From: Salipiger pallidus
Lineage (GTDB): Bacteria > Pseudomonadota > Alphaproteobacteria > Rhodobacterales > Rhodobacteraceae
Length of the DNA: 64,000 nt
NCBI RefSeq assembly: GCF_014643635.1
Contig: NZ_BMJV01000006.1
Location: 62,001 to 126,000 of the forward strand
Direction of reading: 5' to 3'
The number at the start of each line of letters is the position of its first letter. The stretch's first letter is position 1. The position numbers and the translations under genes were made by a program. Below the pieces are notes generated by a model. It saw only the letters and a list, made by a program, of their open reading frames with translations, made no database searches and was not told the DNA's origin. Shown here piece after piece: positions 16,624 through 25,547 of this stretch.

Positions 16624-18798
16624 TCAGACCTCGGGCAGCTGGTCCAGCATGAGGTCCAGCGTCAGCGGATATTCCCGCAGGCGGATTCCCGTGGCGTTGT
16701 AGACGGCGTTGGCCACGGCGGCGGCAACACCGCACAGCCCCAGTTCGCCTACGCCCTTCGCCTTCAATGGCGAGGCGACATCATCAAGCGTATCGAGGAA
16801 TATCACCTCCTGCTCGGGGATGTCCGCGTGCACGGCAACCTCGTAGCTTGCGAGGTCGTGGTTGGCGAACATGCCGCGCCCGGTATCAAGCGCCATGTCC
16901 TCGGACAGGGCCGCACCAACGCCCATGACCATGCCGCCGATGACCTGGCTGCGCGCGGTCACCGGATTGATGATCCGGCCCGCATCACAGACTGCCAACA
17001 TGCGGCGCACGCGGGTTTCGCCGGTGTAGACGTTGACGCCCACCTCGACAAAATGCGCGCCGAACGTGGCCTTCTGGAATTCACCCATAAAGTCGCCCCA
17101 CTGGATCGAATCCACGGCTTCAACGTCCAGCTCTAGGAACGACTGGCGTTCGTTGCCGCTGCCGACCTGACCGTCAGCAAAGGTCGCCTCCTCGAGGCCG
17201 AGTTGTTGGGCGATCTTCTCGCGCAGCGCCATGCAAGCGGCGTAGACGCCCGTCGAGGACGACACTGCGCCGAACTGGCCGCCTGACCCCGAGGACACCG
17301 GGTAGGCGCTGTTGCCAAGACGCATTTCCACATCATCCATGGTCAGGCTCATGGTCTCGGCGGCGGTCTGGGCGAGGATCGTGTAAGAGCCGGTGCCGAT
17401 GTCGGTCATGTCCGTCTCGATCACCAGCTTGCCGTTCTCGATGGCCGCGCGGGCCCCAGAGGGCAGCGCCAGCGCACCGCGGAAGGCCCCGGCAACGCCC
17501 TGCCCGATCAGCCAGTCGCCCTCGCGGCGGCTGCCCGGCGCGGGGCGCGAGCTGTCCCAGCCAAACGCTTCCGCGCCCTGTTCGAGGCATTCCGCGAAAT
17601 GCCGCTCCGAGAAGGGCATGTCAGGGTTCGACGGGGTCACCTGCGTGTCGTTGGCAAGGCGGAAAGCCACAGGGTCCATCTCGAGCGCCTCGGCCATCTC
17701 GTCCATGGCGATCTCAAGCGCCATGAGGCCGGCCGCTTCGCCGGGCGCGCGCATGTCCGCGGTTTCCGGCAGGGGCATTTCGGCAAGGTGGTTCTTCACG
17801 TGCATCGCTTCGGACGCGTAGAACAGCGGGGTCTGGGCCGTCGCGTTCTCGCCCCGTCCGCCGGGCAGGCAGTAGGACACGTTCTCGTGTGAGATGCCGC
17901 GCAGGCTGCCGTCCGGATTTGCCGCAAGGCGGATGCGCTGAACGGTCGCCGACCGGTGGGTGGCGTTGTTCATCATCATCGGACGCGGCAGCGCCAGCTT
18001 GACCGGGGCCCCGGCCGCACGGCTGCCAAGCGCCGCAAGGACGGTGTCCGCCCGCAGCCAGAGCTTGCCGCCAAAACCGCCACCGACATAGGGCGATTCA
18101 ATGCGCACCCGCTCCTTGTTGATGCCCAGCGTGGTCGCGAGCGACCCGTGGGTCCAGTTGATCATCTGGTTGGAAATCCAGCCGGTCAGATCGCCACCGT
18201 CGGACCAGTCGACGATCGAGGCGAAGGGCTCCATCATCTGGTGGCTTTCGCCGGGGGTGTGGTACATCTGGTCGATGGTGACCGCCCCGTCACTGAAGGC
18301 AGCTTCCATGTCGCCGTACTGCGTGTCCGGCTCGCCGGTGCCTTCCATCCGCTCGAACGCGGCGTCGAGGCTGTAATCGACGGCCTCGCCTTCCTCGTAG
18401 CTCACGGTGATGAGGTTCGCGGCGGCTCGGGCCTGCTCGAAGCTGTCGGCCACGACCACGGCGATGGCCTGGTGGTAGTGCATCACCTCGGAGCCGCCGA
18501 AGAGGCGCGCCACGTTGTTCATGCCCAGCTCGAGCGGGTCGATGTCCAGCGTGGTTACCACGGCGCGCACGCCCGGCGCGGCCTTGGCAGCCTCGGTGTC
18601 CATGGCGGTGATGGTGCCGTGGCCGATGGTGGCGCCGACCGGGTAGCCGTAAAGCTGGCCCTCGACCACGTCATGACGCTCGTAGGCGTAGGGCGCGGCG
18701 CCGGTGACCTTGAGCGGACCGTCGATCCTAGTGTGGTCCTTGCCAACGATGGTCGCGCTGTCGAACAGGTTCGTCCCTGCGGGTTCGTTGAACTGCAT
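16624..18798 (-). CDS. paoC: Aldehyde oxidoreductase, molybdenum-binding subunit (xanthine dehydrogenase family)
   Basis: The 724-residue subunit belongs to the xanthine oxidase family and hydroxylates aldehydes or N-heterocycles at a molybdenum cofactor. VGGGFGGKLW near residue 240 and the base-catalyst segment GVGELGLCG near 690 hold the cofactor pocket and the catalytic glutamate. Its length matches the short PaoC-type subunits. It follows paoB by one base, with AAGGAGG inside the paoB end as ribosome binding site. Together with the iron-sulphur and FAD subunits it forms a three-subunit enzyme, probably periplasmic because PaoA carries a Tat signal. The substrate is not shown by sequence. 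Confidence 0.92.
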   Translation of the reverse strand: MQFNEPAGTNLFDSATIVGKDHTRIDGPLKVTGAAPYAYERHDVVEGQLYGYPVGATIGHGTITAMDTEAAKAAPGVRAVVTTLDIDPLELGMNNVARLFGGSEVMHYHQAIAVVVADSFEQARAAANLITVSYEEGEAVDYSLDAAFERMEGTGEPDTQYGDMEAAFSDGAVTIDQMYHTPGESHQMMEPFASIVDWSDGGDLTGWISNQMINWTHGSLATTLGINKERVRIESPYVGGGFGGKLWLRADTVLAALGSRAAGAPVKLALPRPMMMNNATHRSATVQRIRLAANPDGSLRGISHENVSYCLPGGRGENATAQTPLFYASEAMHVKNHLAEMPLPETADMRAPGEAAGLMALEIAMDEMAEALEMDPVAFRLANDTQVTPSNPDMPFSERHFAECLEQGAEAFGWDSSRPAPGSRREGDWLIGQGVAGAFRGALALPSGARAAIENGKLVIETDMTDIGTGSYTILAQTAAETMSLTMDDVEMRLGNSAYPVSSGSGGQFGAVSSSTGVYAACMALREKIAQQLGLEEATFADGQVGSGNERQSFLELDVEAVDSIQWGDFMGEFQKATFGAHFVEVGVNVYTGETRVRRMLAVCDAGRIINPVTARSQVIGGMVMGVGAALSEDMALDTGRGMFANHDLASYEVAVHADIPEQEVIFLDTLDDVASPLKAKGVGELGLCGVAAAVANAVYNATGIRLREYPLTLDLMLDQLPEV

Positions 18799-18799
18799 C

Positions 18800-19750
18800 T
18801 CAGGCCTCCTTCAGCATGGCTGCGAGCGTGCGCTCGGCGAGGGTGATCTTGAAGGCGTTCTCCTCGGTGGGGTTCGCCCCTTCGAGAAGCTTGGCGATGA
18901 CCGCGCGGGCGCCATTGGGCAGCTCGGCATCGGCCTCGGCACTGCGCCAAGGCTTGGGAGCCACGCCGCCAAGCGCAACGCGTCCGGTGCCGTCCGGCTG
19001 ACGGATCAACGCAACGGAGACCAGCGCAAAGGCATAAGACGCCCGGTCACGCACCTTGTGGTAGCTTTGCACGCCGCCAACCGGCGCGGGCAGTACCACG
19101 TGGGTGATCAGCTCGCCGTCCATGAGGGCGTTCTCCTGCTCGGGCGTGTCGCCAGGCAGCAGGTGGAATTCCTCGAGCGGGATCTGGCGGGTGTTGCCCG
19201 AGGGCGTCACGGTTTCCACCACGGCGTCCAGCGCGCGCATGGCCACGGCCATGTCCGAGGGATGCGTCGCGATGCAGGATTCGGACGTGCCGATCACGCC
19301 AAGCTGGCGGCTGAATGCACCTTCGCTGAGCGCACCGCAGCCCGAGCCGGGGGCGCGTTTGTTGCAGGGCATGGCGGTGTCGTAGAAATACGGGCACCGG
19401 GTGCGCTGCAGCAGGTTGCCGCCCGTGGTCGCCTTGTTGCGCAGCTGCCCGGAGGCACCGGCGGCAATGGCTCGGGTCAGCACCGCGTAATCGCGGCGGA
19501 TGCGGTCGTCGGCCATCAGCGTGGTGTTGGTCACCAGCGTGCCAATGCGCAGGCCGCCTTCGTCGGTTTCGGTGATCTCGTCGAGGCCGAGACCGTTGAC
19601 GTCGATCAAGTGCACCGGCGCTTCGATCTGCAGCTTCATGAGGTCGAGCAGGTTGGTTCCCCCGGCGACGAACTTGGCCCCCTCTACCTCCGCGGCACGG
19701 GCCGCTGCGGCTGCGGCATCAGTGGGTTTCTCGTAGCTGAAGGCTTTCAT
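18800..19750 (-). CDS. paoB: Aldehyde oxidoreductase, FAD-binding subunit with extra iron-sulphur site
   Basis: This 316-residue subunit passes electrons between the [2Fe-2S] subunit and its acceptor. The N-terminal FAD-binding segment includes [14 protein letters not shown] near residue 25. A cysteine-rich insertion, [14 protein letters not shown] then GSGCGAL (about 123-150), is the insertion that holds a [4Fe-4S] cluster in E. coli PaoB and is absent from most xanthine dehydrogenases. The C-terminal domain is of the CO dehydrogenase flavoprotein type. It overlaps paoA by four bases (ATGA), and paoC follows one base later. Confidence 0.92.
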   Translation of the reverse strand: MKAFSYEKPTDAAAAAARAAEVEGAKFVAGGTNLLDLMKLQIEAPVHLIDVNGLGLDEITETDEGGLRIGTLVTNTTLMADDRIRRDYAVLTRAIAAGASGQLRNKATTGGNLLQRTRCPYFYDTAMPCNKRAPGSGCGALSEGAFSRQLGVIGTSESCIATHPSDMAVAMRALDAVVETVTPSGNTRQIPLEEFHLLPGDTPEQENALMDGELITHVVLPAPVGGVQSYHKVRDRASYAFALVSVALIRQPDGTGRVALGGVAPKPWRSAEADAELPNGARAVIAKLLEGANPTEENAFKITLAERTLAAMLKEA

Positions 19751-20385
19751 GCGCTCTCCTCCGCGACCTGCGTGATGGCGGCCAGAATGTTGGAATAGGC
19801 GCCGCAGCGACAGATGTTGCCGGACATGCGCTCGCGGATTTCTTCGTCGGTGATGGCAATCTCGGCCGTCAGGTCGCCCGTGACATGGGACGGGATGCCG
19901 GCGCGGATCTCTTCAATGACGGACCGTGCGGACTGGATCTGGCCAGGAGTGCAGTAGCCGCACTGAAAGCCGTCGTTCTCGACAAAGGCGGTCTGCATCG
20001 GGTCCATGGCCTCGGGTGTGCCGATGCCCTCGATGGTCTCGATCTCGTCTCCGTCATGCATGACGGCCAGCGACAGGCAGGAGTTCACGCGGTTGCCGTT
20101 CACACTGCAGGTGCAGGCCCCGCACTGGCCGTGATCGCAGCCCTTCTTGGTGCCGGTCAGCTGCAGGTGTTCGCGCAGCGCATCCAAAAGCGTGGTGCGG
20201 TTGTCGACGGTGACCTCGCGGGCCTCGCCGTTGACGGTCAGCGATACGGTGGTGGTTTCCGAACCGGCGGGGGTGGCACCGGATTGCGCACCAGCCTTGC
20301 CGGTGAAGCCTGCGGAGACGGCTGCGGCGGCGGATCCTGCCAGCAGCGTGCGCCGGCGGACCTGGAATTCGATGGGTGGGGGCAT
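19747..20385 (-). CDS. paoA: Aldehyde oxidoreductase, [2Fe-2S] subunit with Tat signal
   Basis: The 212-residue subunit starts with a twin-arginine signal ([14 protein letters not shown], ending near residue 35), so the folded complex is probably moved to the periplasm. The plant-ferredoxin domain has [12 protein letters not shown] near residue 87. The second domain has CGYCTPGQ near 143 and CRCGAY near 193, which give the cysteines for two [2Fe-2S] clusters. It is the first gene of the operon and has AGGAAGGA just before the ATG. No PaoD/XdhC-type maturation gene lies beside the operon; the upstream flank is a pseudogene. Confidence 0.93.
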   Translation of the reverse strand: MPPPIEFQVRRRTLLAGSAAAAVSAGFTGKAGAQSGATPAGSETTTVSLTVNGEAREVTVDNRTTLLDALREHLQLTGTKKGCDHGQCGACTCSVNGNRVNSCLSLAVMHDGDEIETIEGIGTPEAMDPMQTAFVENDGFQCGYCTPGQIQSARSVIEEIRAGIPSHVTGDLTAEIAITDEEIRERMSGNICRCGAYSNILAAITQVAEESA

Positions 20386-20499
20386 GGTGCGTCCTTCCTG
20401 TCATTCTTGTGGGCGGCGGTCCTTCACCGTTGAAAGATAGCCCGTGGTTCCGCATTTAAAGTCTCGGTGCCCAGCTGATTGCCTAATGGCAGTCATGAG

Positions 20500-21130
20500 C
20501 GAGATTCATCGATCCGCCGGACGAGCCTGCCGACGGTCGCGAACGGCCATCGCTGCAAGGCAAGGACGGCTGAAAGTCATGGTCATCCAGATCGCCTGAT
20601 GCCGGTGCTTTAAGAGGTCTCCGGGCCGGGTGCCGGAGATCAGGATCGAGATCAGCGCGATGCCCAGCGCCGAGCCGGTGTCGTGGGGTATTGTTGCCAG
20701 CCGATCGCATGACGGCACGATCTGCATGGCCGGGCGAGGCGCTGAGGATGCCGTTCGACACCCCCGCCAGAAGCGGCCCCGGCAGCACCGCCCACCACGC
20801 CATCCCCTGGCCGGTGAACAGCAGCAGCCGGGCCACCACACAGCCGAGGATCAGCATGGACCCGCTTTGCGCCAACGCCTCCTCCACCGAGAACAGCGCG
20901 GTGGCCCAGAGCCCCCGACAAAGCTGCGCCGCCGGCCCGGCGTGGCACCGAAGGCCCCTGCGGTCAGCAGCCCGCCGGCATGGCGCTCATCACCCGGGCC
21001 TGCTCTCCGCTGCAGAGGCCCTGCGACAGCTTCATCGCCTCCAGCGCCGTCAGCGGCGGCGAGAAGGTCGCAAGCGACACCAGCCACCAGTGCCGCCACG
21101 GCAAGGGGGGCGGTCGGTCATGTCTTTGGG
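20500..21130 (-). pseudogene. MFS drug transporter remnant (DHA2 type)
   Basis: Pieces of a 14-helix major facilitator protein lie in different frames. RHWWLVSLATF (about 21080) is followed by ARLLLFTGQGMAWW and PGPLLAGVSNGILSAS (20760-20840). GSALGIALISILISGT (about 20640) then continues in another frame. At least two frameshifts and missing middle segments rule out a working protein. It ends about 115 bases before paoA and was probably the last gene of the decayed cluster running to 23.1 kb. Confidence 0.65.
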
Positions 21131-21227
21131 TCTTTCGGGACGGATCGCCCCAGAAATGCAGAAGGCCGCCCCTCGGGGGCCATAACGGGTCCATCATCAC
21201 CGGAGGGTGGACCTCCGGCCTGCGGCA

Positions 21228-21607
21228 TCAGCCGTTGTACTCTTCGTCCGAGACCTTCTCCATCCAGGTCACCGGCGAGCCGTCGATGCTTTCCTGAACG
21301 GCGATATGGCTCATGGCGTTCTCGGGCGAGGCGCCGTGCCAGTGCCTTTCACCGGCGGCAAAGAACACCACGTCGCCCACGGTCACTTCCTTGATCGGGC
21401 CGCCTTCGCGCTGCACGCGGCCACGGCCATAAGTGATGATGATGGTCTGGCCGGCGGGGTGCGTGTGCCCGGCTCAAAGGTCACGTGGGCGCCGGAGGTG
21501 CGGCCCGGTTCGTCGGCCTGGAACATCTTCTCGAGACGAACGGTCCCCGAGAAAGTTCCTTCCGAGCCTTACATCGACGGGGTCCCTCCGCGGCGAGTGA
21601 TTTTCAT
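21228..21607 (-). pseudogene. Cupin-domain protein, broken by a stop codon and a frameshift
   Basis: The small cupin family with the start MKITR and the metal-binding HPAGQT and HWHGASP motifs is recognisable along the whole length. Codon 13 is TAA where the family continues. A frameshift with loss of several codons falls between FEPG and THPAGQ (about 21470). The second half ([20 protein letters not shown], ending EEYNG) is intact. The family includes small oxidative or lyase-like cupins; a function cannot be assigned to a dead copy. Confidence 0.75.
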
Positions 21608-21653
21608 GGCTTGGTCCTTTATGTTCTGCGCCTCAGTGCACCTTTATCACTCT

Positions 21654-21911
21654 TTAGGCCCACGACGCCGGCCTGGGCTGGATATGGGCCAGCTCGTCCA
21701 TCGCTAGGGCGAAGGATTCGACATTGCGCACATTGTGCAGCCCGCCGGTCTCCGCCCGCTCGAACCCAATGACGCGGGCGAGGCCGAAGGCGACCTCCTT
21801 GGCCCGGGCGTCGTCGCCGTAGAGCATGACATGCGGCGGCTCGATACTGCCCTTCGCGCCGTGGACGGTGTGGAAGCTTTCGGACAGCGTGGTCGACAAG
21901 GCTGATTTCAT
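21654..21911 (-). pseudogene. F420/NADP-type dinucleotide-binding reductase, C-terminal fragment
   Basis: Only the last 85 or so codons are recognisable: VMLYGDDARAKEVAFGLARV, then IGFERAETGGLHNVRN and a C-terminal helix. They match the C-terminal half of the NADPH-dependent F420 reductase-like family. The Rossmann half with its glycine loop is missing upstream, where unrelated sequence and the SDR remnant begin. The fragment lies in line with the neighbouring pseudogenes on the same strand. Confidence 0.6.
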
Positions 21912-22062
21912 CTTTGGCCTCCTCTGCCTGCTGGACCCGAAAGCATGTCCGTCATCGGAAGGTATCTCTTTCGCCTGCGGCAAAGGAAAAGGGCTGCCGA
22001 GGTCTTCCCCGTCACGAAACGGCTTCATCAATCGGTGAATGCGGGGGGCGCACGGCCTCCTA

Positions 22063-22790
22063 TCAACAAGGCAAAACGCCTTGATCGTTGCAGAATGTGC
22101 TCGTGGTCACGTCCGCGTCTAGCGCCACGCGCAGCGTGTAGGCGGCGGCCCGTTGCGTGGTGCGGTCGGGCCGAAAACCGGTGACTTCCATCGCGGTGAA
22201 GCCGGGGCAGATGGCGCTGATCTTGCCCCTCTGCCCCACCAGCGCCACCAGCTGGCTGACCGTCAGCGCGTTCAGCACCGCCCTGAAGGCCGCGTAGGTG
22301 GTCAGCAGCATTTGCCTGCATTGCCGCCCCGGCTCATGGCGCAGGCCGAGGGACGCCAATGCTGACGACAAATGCACGATGCGGTCATCGTCGCTGGCCG
22401 TCAGCAGAAGCAGTATCCCACCGGCCACGCACAAGGTGCCCCCAAAGTTAAGCTGAAGCGTGCGCTTCATGTTCTTGACCGACGACAGGTGCGGGTCAAA
22501 AGCAAGGTCAGTGCCCGCGTTGTTCACTGAGAGTTCTAGGCGACCGAATTCGGCCTCAATCCGTGCCTTGGCCCCGGTGACGCTGGCCTAGCCTGTGGCG
22601 GCGATTTGCAAGGGAAGTGACCGCAAGACCTTCCTTGATCAAGGGTGCGGCGGCGACCTTGCCCTTCTCCAGATCACGGCCGCCAGCAGGGTGTTCACCT
22701 TGGCGGGCGCCAGCCGGGCGACGATGCCCCGGTTTGCGCCGGCGACCAGCGCGATATTCTGTGGTTCGGTCGTATGGCGGAGACACCCCC
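22063..22790 (-). pseudogene. Short-chain dehydrogenase remnant
   Basis: The N-terminal nucleotide-binding part (GANRGI near 22700) is in another frame from the rest. NNAG (about 22520), the RIVHLSSALASLG strand, ICPGFTA and the closing NDQGVLPC are in one frame. The catalytic YxxxK is replaced by YAAFR, so the lysine is gone. These changes and at least two frameshifts mark it as dead. It was divergent from the MerR-type fragment at 22927. Confidence 0.7.
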
Positions 22791-22926
22791 TATCCTGCGG
22801 CCCGGCTCGGAGGGAGGAAGCGCCGAATCCGATTCACTCCGACGGGGGTGCCAGAAGACTTGCGGGGCAAAGCCGGATGCCCTCATGGAACCTCAAATTA
22901 ACTTGGGATGAAGTGAAGTTTGCAGG

Positions 22927-23121
22927 ATGCCGACAACGGCTATGCCCCGCTTTCCGAGTGTCGGACATGTGGCCCGGCGTAGCGGCGTCGCCGTCTCCCC
23001 GCTACGTCTTTACGACGGCGAGGGCCTGATCGCGTCACAGCGCAGTGACGGAAACCAGCGCGCTAACGGACGCGGCGAGCTGCGCCGCATCCTGTCGTCA
23101 CGCAGCAAGGCGCGGCGATGA
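22927..23121 (+). pseudogene. MerR/SoxR-type regulator, N-terminal fragment
   Basis: The first 45 codons match the winged helix of MerR regulators: VGHVARRSGVAVSPLRLYD, then EGLIASQRSDGNQR. The rest diverges after a frameshift, and the reading frame stops at 65 codons, without the dimerisation helix or sensor cysteines. It is divergent from the SDR remnant, the usual place for a MerR regulator of a neighbouring operon. Confidence 0.65.
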
Positions 23122-23259
23122 AACGGGCAGAGGATCTGCCTTTGCCTTCCCTCATGCAACCGGCACCGCCAGTCCTGATCGCCGGCGGCAGGATACACGC
23201 AGCCATGAGGACTGCTCTTCAATAAAACTCGAACCCGTTGCGGTGGATGCGCTTGCCGC

Positions 23260-23685
23260 TCAAGGATCCGCATCACGGCTGAACAGTCGCGACAGGTCTT
23301 CAAGCGTTCGCTCCTCTCTCTTGTGGCGCGCCTCAGCAAGGTCCGTCCTGCCTTGTGCGACGAGGCTCCGGGCAGCCTCGTCCCGGGAGAAGGCCTTGCG
23401 CGCCGCAACGAGGCTGTGCGCCTGCTTGGCCCGGCTGAGGGCGATCTCTCGGTTGATCTCTCCACGCCGTCGGGCCAGCCACCCCTGCCAGAGCGTGTCC
23501 GCGCCCATGAGCCTGCGAGTGTCGAGGGAGTCGGTCTGCGCATGTGCCGCCTGTCTCATGGCGTCGATGCGGCCCAGTTCCGCCGCGAGGCCGGCTTCTT
23601 CGGCGCGGTCGCGGCGGTAGCCTTCGAGAGCACGTTCCCGAATGAGGGAGGTCACATTCAGCAATGCCTTGAGGTCTTCGCTCAT
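23260..23685 (-). CDS. Coiled-coil protein downstream of flhB, possibly FliJ-like
   Basis: This 141-residue protein is rich in Arg, Glu, Ala and Leu, with long predicted helices and no membrane segment. Its size and composition resemble FliJ-type export chaperones. Its start overlaps the flhB stop by four bases (ATGA), so it is made with the export-gate proteins. No diagnostic motif allows a firm name. It is the last gene of the flhA-fliR-flhB unit. Confidence 0.65.
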   Translation of the reverse strand: MSEDLKALLNVTSLIRERALEGYRRDRAEEAGLAAELGRIDAMRQAAHAQTDSLDTRRLMGADTLWQGWLARRRGEINREIALSRAKQAHSLVAARKAFSRDEAARSLVAQGRTDLAEARHKREERTLEDLSRLFSRDADP

Positions 23686-24776
23686 CTCTTGCCCTTCAGG
23701 CTGTCACCCATCTTGCGCCGCATGTCCTCGGCAAAGCGGATCGCCGCAGCGACGGGTTTGTAATGTTCCGGCTGGATCTGAACACCGATTTCGGTTGTGG
23801 CGTGCAAGGCACGGGCAGTGGGCGGATCATGGTGAATGGGAACCCCGTTTTCTTCCGCCACCTCGCGGATCTTCAGCGCTACAGCGTCAAGGCCCTTGGC
23901 TACGCAAACCGGCGCTTCGCCCCCCTTCCGGCTCCATTTGAGGGCGACGGCGTAGTGGGTCGGGTTCACGATGATCACATCAGCGTCGGGCACATCGCCC
24001 ATCATCTGGTTCAGTGCCAGCTCCTGCGCGCGGGCGCGGCGGTGCTGCTTGAACATCGGATCACCTTCGGATTCCTTGTATTCGTCCCGCAACTCCTTCT
24101 GGGACATACGATTGCGCCGCATGTGTTCGGCCCGTTGCCACAGGTAATCGATCGCCCCGAGCCCGACCGCGATGATCGCGGCGATGGACAGAAGCTGCAC
24201 CATAAGCCTGCCAAGCACCACCGCAGCCTCACGATGGCTCGACCGCACCAGCCCAGCGATCTCATCCAGGCGTCCCGAGAGGAAGACCCCGAGCAGCACC
24301 GAATAGAGCACCAGCTTCGCAAAGCTCTTGACGAACTCGAACAGGCCGCGACGCCCGAATTTGTTCTTTGCGTTCTCGATGATTGACAGGCGGTTGAACT
24401 TGAACGCCAGCTTGGAGCCCGTGAAGACAAGCCCCTGGGTCGCGAACAACGCCAGAAGCACCATAATCGCCGGGATCACCAACCACGGCAGCACCGGAGT
24501 AAGCACTGCAAGGATCAGGCCACCAGTCGGCGCTGCGGAGTGGCCGGAAAAGAACAGCGACCTGAGCCGGTCCGGCTGTTCGATGAGCGGCATCAACACC
24601 GTTCCGAACTGCATCAACGACATGCTGCCCAGCACGACCGCCGTCCCCAGCATGGACAGGTAGAGCACGGCCGTCAGCAGATCCGTAGATCGCGGAATTT
24701 CCCCTTTCTTGCGTGCATCCTCCAGCTTTCGCTGAGAGGCCTCATGTGACTTTTCTCCGCTGTCCTCCTCCGCCAT
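23682..24776 (-). CDS. flhB: Flagellar type III export gate protein FlhB
   Basis: FlhB switches the flagellar export gate from rod/hook to filament substrates. This 364-residue protein has a charged N-terminus (EKSHEASQRKLEDARKKGEI), four membrane helices, and a cytoplasmic domain with the self-cleaving NPTH motif in IIVNPTHYAVALKW near residue 270. The cleavage Asn-Pro pair is intact. It starts six bases after fliR and is followed by an overlapping coiled-coil gene. All family features are present, so the protein should be functional. Confidence 0.97.
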   Translation of the reverse strand: MAEEDSGEKSHEASQRKLEDARKKGEIPRSTDLLTAVLYLSMLGTAVVLGSMSLMQFGTVLMPLIEQPDRLRSLFFSGHSAAPTGGLILAVLTPVLPWLVIPAIMVLLALFATQGLVFTGSKLAFKFNRLSIIENAKNKFGRRGLFEFVKSFAKLVLYSVLLGVFLSGRLDEIAGLVRSSHREAAVVLGRLMVQLLSIAAIIAVGLGAIDYLWQRAEHMRRNRMSQKELRDEYKESEGDPMFKQHRRARAQELALNQMMGDVPDADVIIVNPTHYAVALKWSRKGGEAPVCVAKGLDAVALKIREVAEENGVPIHHDPPTARALHATTEIGVQIQPEHYKPVAAAIRFAEDMRRKMGDSLKGKR

Positions 24777-24782
24777 GCCGAC

Positions 24783-25547
24783 CTACCACCCGGGGTTCGA
24801 CAGGAAAGCGTCCATCCTGGACAGCCAGACCGCGAGCATTACCGGTGCGCTCAGGAACAGCAGGCCGAGAGCCCCGAGGGTGATGACCGGGGCGCCGACG
24901 AAGGCCACCATGAGCTGTGGCATGGCCTTGTTTATGAAGCCAAGCGTGAGATTGTAGAGCACTGACAGCACCACGAATGGCGCGGCCAGCGTGAAGGCCA
25001 GCGCAAAGCTCCGTGTGACTTGCGTGCGCCCCGCTTCGGCAATGGCTGCGGGGTCGGGAAAGCTCAGAGCCGGCAAAAGATCGTATGACAGGATCAGGAA
25101 GGAAGCGACCTTAGCGTGGAAGCCGCTCAGCATCAGCAGGGCGAGCGCCGAGACATTCAGGAGATGTCCGATGGCCGGCATCGGGTCAGCCCCACTGTTG
25201 CCCAGCAGCTGCGCCAGCGACGTGGATTGCGCCGCGATGCTGCCGGCTACCTGGAGTCCATGGATGATCAGGCGAAGCCATATGCCCAGGACAAGACCGT
25301 TCACACTTTCGGTCAGGATCGCCAGAAGCAGTTGCGGCAAGCTGTCCGGAGGGGTGATGAGTTCGGCGGTGGCCGGCAGGATGGCAACGGTCAGCATGAA
25401 GCCGATGACGACGCGGACACGGGCGGAAACGACCTGCTCACCAAAGCCCGGCAGGAACGAAACCATCGCGACCACTCGAAAGAACACCACGGCCGCCAGC
25501 CAGAGCAGTGCGCTTCCCTCTTCTATCAGCTCTGGCAAAAAGCTCAT
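24783..25547 (-). CDS. fliR: Flagellar export gate protein FliR
   Basis: This 254-residue membrane protein is part of the FliPQR core of the flagellar export gate. It starts near FFRVVAMVSFLPGFGEQ, typical of the family, and has six or so hydrophobic segments. The start overlaps the flhA stop by four bases (ATGA), giving tight coupling. Its usual partners fliP and fliQ are not in this window. Confidence 0.95.
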   Translation of the reverse strand: MSFLPELIEEGSALLWLAAVVFFRVVAMVSFLPGFGEQVVSARVRVVIGFMLTVAILPATAELITPPDSLPQLLLAILTESVNGLVLGIWLRLIIHGLQVAGSIAAQSTSLAQLLGNSGADPMPAIGHLLNVSALALLMLSGFHAKVASFLILSYDLLPALSFPDPAAIAEAGRTQVTRSFALAFTLAAPFVVLSVLYNLTLGFINKAMPQLMVAFVGAPVITLGALGLLFLSAPVMLAVWLSRMDAFLSNPGW

